NCBI GenBank assembly: GCA_024803745.1
Contig: JANJXV010000264.1
Span: forward strand, 757,501 to 821,500
Direction of reading: 5' to 3'
DNA: 64,000 nt
DNA from: Megascapheus bottae
Lineage: Eukaryota > Chordata > Mammalia > Rodentia > Geomyidae
In this document: positions 22,805 to 36,800 of the stretch, piece after piece
Layout: each line of letters opens with the position of its first letter
How positions within the stretch are numbered: position 1 is the first letter of the stretch
Notes under the pieces: generated by a model
Seen by the model: the letters and a program-made list of their open reading frames with translations, nothing else
What the model was told of the DNA's origin: nothing
The model's database searches: none
Made by a program: the position numbers and the translations under genes

Positions 22805-25800
22805 AACCCTTACACTAACCCTAACCCTAACACTTACCCTAACCATAACCCTAACCCTAACCCTTACCCTAACCCTAACCCTAACCCAAACCCTTACCCT
22901 TACCCTAATCCTAACCCTAACCCTAACCCTAACCCCTAACCCTAACCCTTAACATAACCCTAACCCTAACCCTAACCCTAACCCTTACCCTTACCCTAAC
23001 CCTAAACCTAACTCTAACCCTAACCCTAACCCTAACCCTTAACCTAACCCTAACCCTAACCCTTACCCTAAACCTAACCCTAACCCTAACCTTAAACCTA
23101 ACGATAACCATAAACCCAAACCTAACCCTTACCCTTACCCTAACCCTATCCCTAAACCTAAATCTAACCCTAAAGCTTAACATAACCCTTACCCTAACCC
23201 TAACCCTTTCCCTAACCCTAACCCTAAACCTTACCCTTGTCCTAACCCTAACCTTAACCCTAACCCTTACCCTTACCCTAACCCTAACACTAACCCTTAC
23301 CCTTACCCTAACCCTAACCTTAAACCTAACCCTAACCCTAACCCTAACCCTTACCTTTACCGTAACCCTAAACCTAAACATAACCTTATCCCTTACTCTT
23401 AAGCTTACCCTCACCCTAACCCTAAACTTAAACTTAACCCTAAACCTAACTCTAACCCTAACCTTAACCCTAAACCCTTATCCTTACCCTAACCCTAACC
23501 CTAAAGCTAAACCTAATCCTAACCCTAAACTTAACCCTAACCCTTTCCCTTACCCTAACCCTAAACTTAAACCCTAACCCTAACCCTAACACTAAACCTA
23601 ACACTTAACCTTACCCTAACCCTAACCCTAAACCTAACCCTAACACTTACCCTTACCATAATTCTAACCCTAACCCTAACCCTAACCCTTACCCTAACCA
23701 TTAACCCTAACCCTAACCCTAACCCTAACCCTAACCCTGACCCTCTACTTAACCCCAACCCTAAACCTAACCTAACCCTAACCCTTAAACTTACACTTAC
23801 CCTAACCCTAACCCTAACCCTAACCCTAAAACTTACCCAAACCCTAACAATAACCCTAACCCTTACCCTAACCCTAACACTAACCCTAACACTTACCTAA
23901 CCCTAACCCTAACCCTAACCCTTACCCTAACCCTAACCCTAACCCTTACCCTAATCCTAACCCTAACCCTAACCCCTAACCCTAACCCTAACCCTAACCC
24001 TAACCCTTAACCTAACCCTAACCGTAACCCTAACCCTTACCTTTACCCTAACCCTAAACCTAAATCTAAACCTAACCCTAACCATAACCCTAACCATTAC
24101 CGTCACCCTAACCAGAACCCTATCCCTAACCCTAACCTTAACCCTAACCCTAACCCTAACCCTTACCTGTACCCTAACCCTTACCCTAAAACTAACCTAA
24201 CCCTAACCTTAACCCTAACCCTAATCCTAACCCTTACCCTAACCCTAACCCTAACCCTAACCTAAACCTAACACTAACCCTAACCCTAAACCTAAACCTA
24301 ACCCTTACCCTTACCCTAACCCTAACCCTAAACCTAACACTAACCCTAACCCTAACCTTAACCCCAACTCTAACCTAACCCTAACCCTTACCCTAACCCT
24401 TACCCTTGCTCAAACCCTAACACTAAACCTAAACCTAACCGTAACCTAACCCTAAACCTTACCCTAACCCTAACCCTAATACTAACCCTAACCTTACCCT
24501 AACCCTAACCCTAACCCTTATCCTTACCCTTACCCTAACCAAAACCCTAAACCTAACTCTAACCCTTAACCTTACCCGAACACTAACTCTAACGTTAACC
24601 CTAACCCTAACACTAACCCAGCCCTAACCTTAAACCTAACCTTTATCCTTACCCTATCCCTAACCCTAACCCTAACCCTAAACCTAAGCCTTACCCATAC
24701 CCTAACTGTAACCCTAAACCTAATCGTAACCTTACCCTTACTGTAACCCTAACCCTAATCCTAACTCTAACCCTAACCCTAACCCTTACTCTTACCCTAA
24801 TCCTGACCCTAACCCTAAACCTAAACGTAACACAAACCCTAACCCTAACCCTTACTCTAACCCTAACCCTGGCCCTAACACTAACCCTAACCATTACCCT
24901 TACACTAACCCTAACCCTAAACTTAAACCTAACTCTAACCCTAACCTTTACCCTTACCCTAACCCAAACTCTAACCCTAACCCTTACCCTTACCCTAACC
25001 CTAATCCTAACCTTAATGCTAACCCTAACCCTAACCCTTACAATAACCCTGAACCTAACCCTAATCCTTACCCTAGCCCTAACCCTAACGCTAACTCTTA
25101 CCCTTTCCCTAACCTTAACACTAACTCTAACACTTAACCTTACCCTAAACCTAACCCTAACCCTAAACCTAACCCTAACCCTAACACTTAACCCTAACAC
25201 TAACACTAACCCTAATACTTACCCTTACCCTAACCCTAACCCTAAACCTTACCCTTACCCTAACCCTAACCCTAAATCTAACCCTAACTCTAACCGTAAA
25301 CCTAACCTCAACCCTAACACTAACACTAACACTTACCCTAAACCTAAACCTAACCCTAACCCTAACCCTTACCCTTACCCGAAACTAAACCTAACCTTAA
25401 CCCTAACCCTACAGCTAACCCTAACCCTAACACTTACCCTAACACTTACCCTAACCCTAACCATAACCATAACACTTATCCTTACCCTAACCCTAACCCT
25501 AACCCTAACCCTAACCTAAACCTTACACTAACCCTAACCCCAACCTAACACTTACCCTTACCCTAACCCTAACCCTAACCCTTACCCTAACCCTAACCCT
25601 AACCATAACCCCTAACACTAACCCTTATCCTAACCCTAACCCTAAGCCTAACCCTAATCCTTTCCCTTACCTAACTCTAAACCTAACTCTAACCATAACC
25701 CTAACCTAACCCTAACCTAACCCTTACCCTTAACCTAACCCTAACCCTAAGCCTAACCCTAACCCTTACCCTTACACTAACCCTAAACCTAATTCTAACC

Positions 25801-28410
25801 CTAAACCTCACCCTAACAATAACCCTTACCCTTACCCTTACCCTAAACCTAACCCTAAACCTAACCCTAACTCTAACCCCTAAACCTAACCCTAACCCTA
25901 ACACTATAACTAACACTTACCCTAAACCTAAACCTAACCCTAACCCTAACCCTTACCCTTACCCGAAAATAAACCTAACCTTAACCCCAACCCTACACCT
26001 AACCCTAACCCTAACCCTTACCCTAACACTAAACCTAACCCTAACCCTAACCATAACACTTACCCTTACCCTAACCCTAACCTAACCCTTACCCTAACCC
26101 TAACCCTAACTCTAACCCTAACACTTACCCTTACCCTAAACCTAACTCTAACCCTAACCCCTAAGCCTAACCCTTAACCTAACCCTAAACCTAAATCTAA
26201 CCCTTACCCTTACCCTAACCCTAAACCTAACTCTAACCCTAAGCCAAATCTGAACCCTTACACTAATCCTAACCCTAACCCTTACCCTAACCCTAATACT
26301 AACCCTAATGTTAAACCTAACCCTATCCCTAAACATAACCCTAACCCTTACCCTTACCCTTACCCTAACCCTAAACCTAACCCTAACCTTAACCCTAACT
26401 CTAAACTTAACCCTATCCCTAACCCTAACCCTCCACATTGCGCTAACCCTAACCATAAACCAATCAGTAACCCTAACCCTAACCCTAACACTTACCCATA
26501 CCCTATACCTAACCCAAAACCTAACCCTAATCCTAACCCTAAACATAACCTCTAACCATAACCCTAACGCTAACCCTAACCCTAACCCTAATCCTAACCC
26601 TAACACATACCCTTAACCTAACCCTAACCCTAACCTTAACTGTAACCCTAAACCTAACCCTAACCCTAAAACTAACCCTAACCCCTACCCTAACCCTAAC
26701 CCTATCCCTAACCCTTACCCTTACCCTAACCCTAACCATAACCTTAACGCAACCCTACACCTAACCCTAACCCTAACCCTTACCCTTACGCTAACCCTAG
26801 AGCTAAACCTAACCCTAACCCTGACCCTAACCCTTACCTAACCCTAACGCTAATCCTAACCCTAACCCTTACCCTTACCGTACCCAAACCCTAAACCTAA
26901 CCCTAATTCTAACCCTAACCCTAAACCTAAACCTAACCCTTACCCTTAACCTAACCCTAACCCTAACCCTAAACCTAACCCTAAACCTAAACCTAACCCT
27001 TACCCTTACCCTAACCCTAACCCTAACCCTAACCCATAAACCAACCCTAATCCTAACCCTAAACCTAACTCTTACCCTTACCCTAACCCTAACCCTAACC
27101 CTTACCCTTACCCTAACCCTAACCTAACCCTTACCCTTACCCTAACCCTAAACCTAAACCTAAACCTAACTCTAACCCTAAACCTAACCCTTACCTTTAC
27201 CGTAACCCTAAACTTAAACGTAACCCTAACCCTTACTCTTACCCTTAACCTCACCCTAAACCTAAACTTAAACCTAACCCTAACCCTAACCTTAAGCCTA
27301 AACCCTTATCCTTACCCTAACCCTAACCCTAACCCTAAACTTAACCCTAACCTTAAACTTAACCCTAACCCTTTCCCTTACCCTAACCCTAACCCTAACC
27401 CTAAACCTAACACTTACCCTTACCCTAACCCTAACCCTAAACCTAACCCTAATCCTTACCCTTACCATAATTCTAACCCTAACACTTACCCTGTCCCTAA
27501 CCCTAAACCTAACACTTACCCTTACCCTAACCCTAACCCTAACTCTAAACCTAACCCTAACCCTAACCCTAACACTTACCCTAAACTTAACCCTAACCAT
27601 TACCCTTATCCTAAACCTGACCCTAAACTTAACCCCAACCTTAAACCTAATCCTAACCCCAACTCTTACCCTAACACTTACCCTAACCCTAACCCTAACA
27701 CTAACACTTACCCTTACCCTAACCCTAACTCTAAAGCTTACCCTAACCCTAACCCTAACCTTAACACTTACTCTTACCCTAACCCTATCCCTAACCTTAA
27801 TCCAACCCTAACCCTAACCCTAACCCTTACCCTCTCGCTAACCCTAACCCTAATCCTTACCCTAACCCTAACCCTACCCATAACCCTTACCATTTCCCTA
27901 ACCCTAACCCTAAACCTAACCCTTACCCTTACCCTAACCCTAAACCTGACCCTAACCCAAACCCTAACCCTAACCTTAACCCAACCCTAACCCTAACCCT
28001 AACATTACCCTTACCCTAACCCTAACCCTAAACCTTACCCTAACACTAACCCTAACCATAATCCTTACCCTAACCCTAACCATAAACCTACTCCTAACCC
28101 TTACCCTTTCCCTAAACCTAACAATAAACTTAAACATAACCCTAACCCTCACCCTTACCCCAACCCTAAACCTAAACCTAACCCTAACCCTAACCCTAAC
28201 TCTAAACTTAACCCTATCCCTAACCATAACCCTCCCCCTTACCATTACCCTAACCCTAAACCTAACCCTAAACCTAACCCTAACCCTAACACTGACCTTA
28301 AACCTAACCCAAACCATAACCCTAACCCTAACCCGTACCCTAACCCTAACACTAACACTAAACCTAAACCTAACCCTTACCTTAACCCTAACCCTTACCC
28401 TAACGCTAAA
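22805..28410. repeat. Duplicated array block A, copy 1 (~5.6 kb)
   Basis: Matches 33834-39432 at an offset of 11,029 bp on the left, falling to 11,022 bp on the right. Every conspicuous variant inside is shared, including CTCCACATTGCGC with AACCAATCAG near 26430-26470 and CTAACCAGAACCC near 24110. Conceptual translations of several hundred codons are identical between copies, with only isolated differences, so the duplication is recent relative to array decay. The left edge is near 22805, where the upstream sequence stops matching, and the right edge near 28410. Flanks differ between copies. Confidence 0.88.
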
Positions 28411-31400
28411 CCTAACATTATCCCTAACCCTAACCCTAACCCTAACACATACCCTTACCGTAACCCTAACCCTAACCGTAACCCTAATCCTAACCCATAC
28501 CGTTACCCTAACCCTAACCCTAAGCCTAACCCTAACCCCAACCCTAACCCTTGCCGTAACCCTAACCCTAATCCTAACCCTAAGCATTACACTTATCCTA
28601 ACCCTAACCCTAAACCTAAACCTAACCCTAACCCTAAACTTAAACCTAACCCTTGCCCTTACCCTAACCCTAACCCTAACCCTAAACCTAAACCTAACCC
28701 TAACCATAACCCTAACCCATACTCTTACCCTTACCCAAACCCTAACCCTAAACCTAACCCTAACCGTTACCCTTACCCTCACCCTAACCCTAAACTTAAA
28801 TCTAACCCTAACCCTAACCCTAACCTTAACCCTAACCCTTATCCAAAAGCTAAAGGTAACCCTAACCCTAACCCTAAACCTAAGCCTAAACCTAACCTTA
28901 ACCATAACCCTTATCCTTACACTATCCCTAACCCTAACCCTAAACCTAACCCTTACCCTTACCCTAACCCTTACCCTAAACCTAACCCTAATCCTTACCC
29001 TTAACCTAACAATAACCCTAACCCTAACTCTTACCCTTACCCTAACCCTAAGCCTTTCCCTTACCCTAACCCTAACCCTAAAACTAACCCTAAACATAAC
29101 CCTAAACCTAACACCTAACTCTAACCCTAACCCTAACCCTAACCCTTACCCTAACTGTAATCCTAACCCTAACCCTATCCCTAACACTTACCCTAACCCT
29201 AACCCTAACCATTACCCTTACCCTAACACTAACCCTAAACTTAACGCCAACCCTAAACCTAACCCTAAGCCTAACCATTACCCTAACACTTACCCTAAAC
29301 CTAACCCTAATCCTTACCCTTAACCTAACAATAACCCTAACCCTAACTCTTACCCTTACCCTAACCCTAACCCTTTCCCTAACCCTAACCCTAACCCTAA
29401 CACTTACCCTAACCCTAACCCTGGACCTAACCCTAACCCTAACCCTTACCCTTACCCTAACCCTAACCCTAACCTTAATCCTAACTCTAACCATAACATT
29501 AACCCTTACCCTTACCCTAACACAAACTCTAACCCTAACCCTTACCCTTACCCTAAACCTAACCCTAAACTTAATGCTAACCCTAACCCTCACCCTTAAC
29601 CTAACCCTAATCCTAACTCAAAACCTTACCCTAACACTAACCCTAACCCTAATCCTAACCCTTACCCATTCCCTAAACCTAACCCTAACCCTAACCCTTA
29701 CCCTAAACCTAAACCTAACCCTAACCCTAACCCTTACCCTTACCCTAACCCTAACCATAACCGTAACCCTAAATCTTACCATTACTCTAAACCTAACCCT
29801 AACCCGTACCCTAAACCTAACACTAACCCTAACCCTAACCTTTACCGTTACCTTAACCCTAACCCTAAACCTAACACTTAACCTTACCCTAACGGTAACC
29901 CTAACCCTAACCCTAAGCACAACCCTAACCCTAAACCTAACACATACCCTTACCCTAACCCTAAACCTAAACCTACCCCTAAACCTAACACTAACCCTAA
30001 CCCCGATCCCTAACCCTAACCGTAACCCTAACACTTACCCTTACCGTAACCATAACCCTAACCCTAACCCTTACTCTTAACCTACCTTAACCCTAACCTT
30101 AACCCCAACCCTAAACCTAACCCTAACCTTACCATAACACTTACCCTAACCCTAACCCTAACACTTAACCTAACCCTAACCCTAACCCTAAGCCTAACCC
30201 TTACCCTAACCCTAACCCTAACCCTAACACTTACCCTTACCCTACACTAAGCCTAAACCTAAACCTAACCCTAACCGTAACCTTAACTGTAACCCTAAAC
30301 CTAACCCTAACACTAACCCTAACCCCTACCCTAACCCTAACCCTAACCCTAACCCTTACCCTTACCCAAACCCTAACCATAACCTTAACGCAACCCTACA
30401 CCTAACCCTAACCCTAACCCTTACCCTTACCCTAACCCTAGAGCTAAACCTAACCCTAACCCTGAACCTAACCCTTTCCCTAACCCTAATGCTAATCCTA
30501 ACCCTAACCCTTACCCTTACCGTACCCTAACCCTAAACCTAACCCTAATTCTAACCCTAACCCTAAACCTAAACCTAACCCTTACCCTTAACCTAACCCT
30601 AACCCTAACCCTAAACCTAACCCTAAACCTAAACCTAACCCTTACCCTTACCCTAACCCTAACCCTAACCCTAACCCATAAACCAACCCTAATCCTAACC
30701 CTAACCCTAACCCTTACCCTTACCCTAACCCTAACCCTAACCGTTACCCTTACCCTAACCCTAACCTAACCCTTACCCTTACCCTAACCCTAAACCTAAA
30801 CCTAAACCTAACTCTAACCCTAAACCTAACCCTTACCTTTACCGTAACCCTAACCCTTACTCTTACCCTTAACCTCACCCTAAACCTAAACTTAAACCTA
30901 ACCCTAACCCTAACCTTAAGCCTAAACCCTTATCCTTACCCTAACCCTAACCCTAACCCTAAACTTAACCCTAACCTTAAACTTAACCCTAACCCTTTCC
31001 CTTACCCTAACCCTAACCCTAACCCTAAACCTAACACTTACCCTTACCCTAACCCTAACCCTAAACCTAACCCTAATCCTTACCCTTACCATAATTCTAA
31101 CCCTAACACTTACCCTGTCTCTAACCCTAAACCTAACACTTACCCTTACCCTAACCCTAACCCTAACTCTAAATCTAACCCTAACCCTAACCCTAACACT
31201 TACCCTAAACTTAACCCTAACCATTACCCTTATCCTAAACCTGACCCTAAACTTAACCCCAACCTTAAACCTAACCCTAACACCAACTCTTACCCTAACA
31301 CTTACCCTAATCTTAACCCTAACCCTAACACTTACCATTACCCTAACCCTAACTCTAAAGCTTACCCTAACCCTAACCCTAACCTTAACACTTACTCTTA

Positions 31401-33820
31401 CACTAACCCTATCCCTAACCTTAATCCAACCCTAACCCTAACCCTAACACTTACCCTCACGCTAACCCTAACCCTAATCCTTACCCTAACCCTAACCCTA
31501 CCCATAACCCTTACCCTTTCCCTAACCCTAACCCTAAACCTAACCCTTACCCTTACCCTAACCCTAAACTTAACCCTAACCCTAACCATAACCCTAACCT
31601 TAACCCAACCCTAACCCTAACCCTAACATTACCCTTACCCTAACCCTAACCCTAAACCGTACCCTAACACTTACCCTAACCATAATCCTTACCCTAACCC
31701 TAACCATAAACCTACTCCTAACACTTACCCTTTCCCTAAACCTAACAATAACCTTAAACATAACCCTAACCCTCAACCTTACCCCAACCCTAAACCTAAA
31801 CCTAACCCTAACCCTAACCCTAACTCTAATCTTAACCCTATCCCTAACTATAACCCTCCCCCTTACCATTACCCTAACCCTAAACCTAACCCTAACCCTA
31901 ACACTAACCTTAAACCTAACCCAAACCATAACCCTAACCCTAACCCGTACCCTAACCCTAACACTAACACTAAACCTAAACCTAACCCTTACCTTAACCC
32001 TAACCCTTACCCTAACCCTAACCCTAACCCTTACCCTAATCCTAACCCTAACACTAACCCTAACCCCTAACCCTAACCCTTAACATAACCCTAACCCTAA
32101 CCCTAACCCTAAACCTAACCCTAACCCTAACTCTAAACTTAACCCTATCCCTAACCATAACCCTTCCCCTTACACTAAACCTAACCCTAAACCTATCAAT
32201 AAACCTAACTCTAACCCTTACCCTTACCCTAAACCTAACACTAAACCTAATGTTAAACCTAACCCTAACCCTAACACCTAACCCTAACCCTAACCCTAAC
32301 CCTAATCCTTACCCTTATCCTAACCCTAACACTAACCCTAACACTAACCCTTACCCTAAACCCTACACTATCCCTAACCCTAACCCTAACCCTAACCCTA
32401 AAACTTACCCTTACCCTAAACCTAACCCTAACCCTTACCCTAAACCTAACCCTAACCCTAACCCTTACCCTTATCTTAACCCTAACACTAAACCTAACCC
32501 TTACCTCTACCCTAACGCTAACCCTAACCCTAACCCTAACCCTAACACATACCCTTACCCTAACCCTAACCCTAACCTTAACCGTAACCCTAAACCTAAC
32601 CCTAACCATAATCCTAAACTATACCCTAACCCTAACCCTAACCCTAACCCTTACCCTTACCCTTACCCTAACCCTAACGCTAACCTAAACGCAACCCTCA
32701 ACCTAACCCTAACCCTAACCCTTACACTTACCCTAACCCTAGCGCTAAACCTAACCCTAACCCTAATCCTAACCCTAAACCTTACCCTTACCCTAACCCT
32801 AACCCATACCCTAACCCTAACCCTAAACCTAACCCTAACCCTTACCCTTACCGTAACCCTAACCCTAACCCTTACCGTTACCCTAAAACTAACCCTAACC
32901 CTAACCCTAACCCTTACCCTAACCCTAAACCTAAACCTAACCCTTATCCTTACCCTAACCCTAACCCTAACCCATAACCTAACCCTAACCCTAAACCTAA
33001 CCCTAACCCTTACCCTTACCGTAACCCTAACCCTAACCCTTACCGTTACCCTAAAACTAACCCTAACCCTAACCCTAACCCTTACCCTAACCCTAAACCT
33101 AAACCTGACCATAACCCTAACTCTAACCCTTACCTTTACCATAACCCTAAACCTATGCGTAACCCTAACTCTTACTCTTACCCTTACCCTCAACCTAACC
33201 CTAAACTTAAACCTGACCCTAACCCTAACCCTAACCTTAACCCTAAACGCTTATCCTTACCCTAACCCTAAACCTAACCCTAAACCTAACCCTAACCCTA
33301 ACCTTAACCCTAACCCTTTCCCTTACCCTAAACATAATCCTAACCCGAACCCCAAACCTAAACCTACCACATACCATTACCCTAACCATAACCCTGAAAC
33401 TAACCCTAACCCTTACCCTTACCATAATTCTAACCCTAACCCTAACCCTAACCCTTACCCTTACCCTAACCCTAACACTAAACCTAACCCTAACCATAAA
33501 CCGAACATTAACCCTAATCCTAACCCTTATCCTTACCCTAACCCTATACCTAAAACTAACCCTAACCCTAACCCCTACCCCTAACCTTAACCCTTAACCT
33601 TACCCTACCCTAACCCTAACCCTAACCCTAACACTTACCCTAACGCTAACCCTAACCCTAACCCTAACCCTAATCCTAACCCTAACACTTACCCTAACAC
33701 TTTCCCTAACCCTAACCCTAAACCTAACCCTAACACTTACCCTTACCCTAATCCTAACCCTAACCCTAAACCTTACCCTAACCCTAACTCTAACCTTAAC
33801 ACTTACAATTACCCGAACCA

Positions 33821-33833
<13 letters not shown>
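28411..33833. repeat. Array between the two block A copies
   Basis: Degenerate CCCTAA array with no gene. About 30.28-32.02 kb is a diverged paralogue of 26.63-28.40 kb (offset about 3.61-3.65 kb), marked by CTTAACGCAACCCTACACC, CTAGAGCTAAACC and CTACTCCTAACC variants. About 29.7-30.25 kb pairs with 18.4-18.96 kb. About 32.1-33.2 kb resembles 39.7-40.5 kb and 45.5-46.7 kb, so it belongs to the same unit family as blocks B1 and B2. Confidence 0.85.
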
Positions 33834-33860
<27 letters not shown>

Positions 33861-36800
33861 ACTTACCCTAACCATAACCCTAACCCTAACCCTTACCCTA
33901 ACCCTAACCCTAACCCAAACCCTTACCCTTACCCTAATCCTAACCCTAACCCTAACCCTAACCCCTAACCCTAACCCTTAACATAACCCTAACCCTAACC
34001 CTAACCCTAACCCTTACCCTTACCCTAACCCTAAACCTAACTCTAACCCTAACCCTAACCCTAACCCTTAACCTAACCCTAACCCTAACCCTTACCCTAA
34101 ACCTAACCCTAACCCTAACCTTAAACCTAACGATAACCATAAACCCAAACCTAACCCTTACCCTTACCCTAACCCTATCCCTAAACCTAAATCTAACCCT
34201 AAAGCTTAACATAACCCTTACCCTAACCCTAACCCTTTCCCTAACCCTAACCCTAAACCTTACCCTTGTCCTAACCCTAACCTTAACCCTAACCCTTACC
34301 CTTACCCTAACCCTAACACTAACCCTTACCCTTACCCTAACCCTAACCTTAAACCTAACCCTAACCCTAACCCTAACCCTTACCTTTACCGTAACCCTAA
34401 ACCTAAACATAACCTTATCCCTTACTCTTAAGCTTACCCTCACCCTAACCCTAAACTTAAACTTAACCCTAAACCTAACTCTAACCCTAACCTTAACCCT
34501 AAACCCTTATCCTTACCCTAACCCTAACCCTAAAGCTAAACCTAATCCTAACCCTAAACTTAACCCTAACCCTTTCCCTTACCCTAACCCTAAACTTAAA
34601 CCCTAACCCTAACCCTAACACTAAACCTAACACTTAACCTTACCCTAACCCTAACCCTAAACCTAACCCTAACACTTACCCTTACCATAATTCTAACCCT
34701 AACCCTAACCCTAACCCTTACCCTAACCATTAACCCTAACCCTAACCCTAACCCTAACCCTAACCCTGACCCTCTACTTAACCCCAACCCTAAACCTAAC
34801 CTAACCCTAACCCTTAAACTTACACTTACCCTAACCCTAACCCTAACCCTAACCCTAAAACTTACCCAAACCCTAACAATAACCCTAACCCTTACCCTAA
34901 CCCTAACACTAACCCTAACACTTACCTAACCCTAACCCTAACCCTAACCCTTACCCTAACCCTAACCCTAACCCTTACCCTAATCCTAACCCTAACCCTA
35001 ACCCCTAACCCTAACCCTAACCCTAACCCTAACCCTTAACCTAACCCTAACCGTAACCCTAACCCTTACCTTTACCCTAACCCTAAACCTAAATCTAAAC
35101 CTAACCCTAACCATAACCCTAACCATTACCGTCACCCTAACCAGAACCCTATCCCTAACCCTAACCTTAACCCTAACCCTAACCCTAACCCTTACCTGTA
35201 CCCTAACCCTTACCCTAAAACTAACCTAACCCTAACCTTAACCCTAACCCTAATCCTAACCCTTACCCTAACCCTAACCCTAACCCTAACCTAAACCTAA
35301 CACTAACCCTAACCCTAAACCTAAACCTAACCCTTACCCTTACCCTAACCCTAACCCTAAACCTAACACTAACCCTAACCCTAACCTTAACCCCAACTCT
35401 AACCTAACCCTAACCCTTACCCTAACCCTTACCCTTGCTCAAACCCTAACACTAAACCTAAACCTAACCGTAACCTAACCCTAAACCTTACCCTAACCCT
35501 AACCCTAATACTAACCCTAACCTTACCCTAACCCTAACCCTAACCCTTATCCTTACCCTTACCCTAACCAAAACCCTAAACCTAACTCTAACCCTTAACC
35601 TTACCCGAACACTAACTCTAACGTTAACCCTAACCCTAACACTAACCCAGCCCTAACCTTAAACCTAACCTTTATCCTTACCCTATCCCTAACCCTAACC
35701 CTAACCCTAAACCTAAGCCTTACCCATACCCTAACTGTAACCCTAAACCTAATCGTAACCTTACCCTTACTGTAACCCTAACCCTAATCCTAACTCTAAC
35801 CCTAACCCTAACCCTTACTCTTACCCTAATCCTGACCCTAACCCTAAACCTAAACGTAACACAAACCCTAACCCTAACCCTTACTCTAACCCTAACCCTG
35901 GCCCTAACACTAACCCTAACCATTACCCTTACACTAACCCTAACCCTAAACTTAAACCTAACTCTAACCCTAACCTTTACCCTTACCCTAACCCAAACTC
36001 TAACCCTAACCCTTACCCTTACCCTAACCCTAATCCTAACCTTAATGCTAACCCTAACCCTAACCCTTACAATAACCCTGAACCTAACCCTAATCCTTAC
36101 CCTAGCCCTAACCCTAACGCTAACTCTTACCCTTTCCCTAACCTTAACACTAACTCTAACACTTAACCTTACCCTAAACCTAACCCTAACCCTAAACCTA
36201 ACCCTAACCCTAACACTTAACCCTAACACTAACACTAACCCTAATACTTACCCTTACCCTAACCCTAACCCTAAACCTTACCCTTACCCTAACCCTAACC
36301 CTAAATCTAACCCTAACTCTAACCGTAAACCTAACCTCAACCCTAACACTAACACTAACACTTACCCTAAACCTAAACCTAACCCTAACCCTAACCCTTA
36401 CCCTTACCCGAAACTAAACCTAACCTTAACCCCAACCCTACAGCTAACCCTAACCCTAACACTTACCCTAACACTTACCCTAACCCTAACCATAACCATA
36501 ACACTTATCCTTACCCTAACCCTAACCCTAACCCTAACCTAAACCTTACACTAACCCTAACCCCAACCTAACACTTACCCTTACCCTAACCCTAACCCTA
36601 ACCCTTACCCTAACCCTAACCCTAACCATAACCCCTAACACTAACCCTTATCCTAACCCTAACCCTAAGCCTAACCCTAATCCTTTCCCTTACCTAACTC
36701 TAAACCTAACTCTAACCATAACCCTAACCTAACCCTAACCTAACCCTTACCCTTAACCTAACCCTAACCCTAAGCCTAACCCTAACCCTTACCCTTACAC

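Noticed and set aside
26430..26475. CCAATCAG-like CCAAT box and a less repetitive patch (also at about 37453-37498)
   Set aside because: Explained by a few substitutions in adjacent hexamers inside a duplicated block; no other promoter element or gene nearby.
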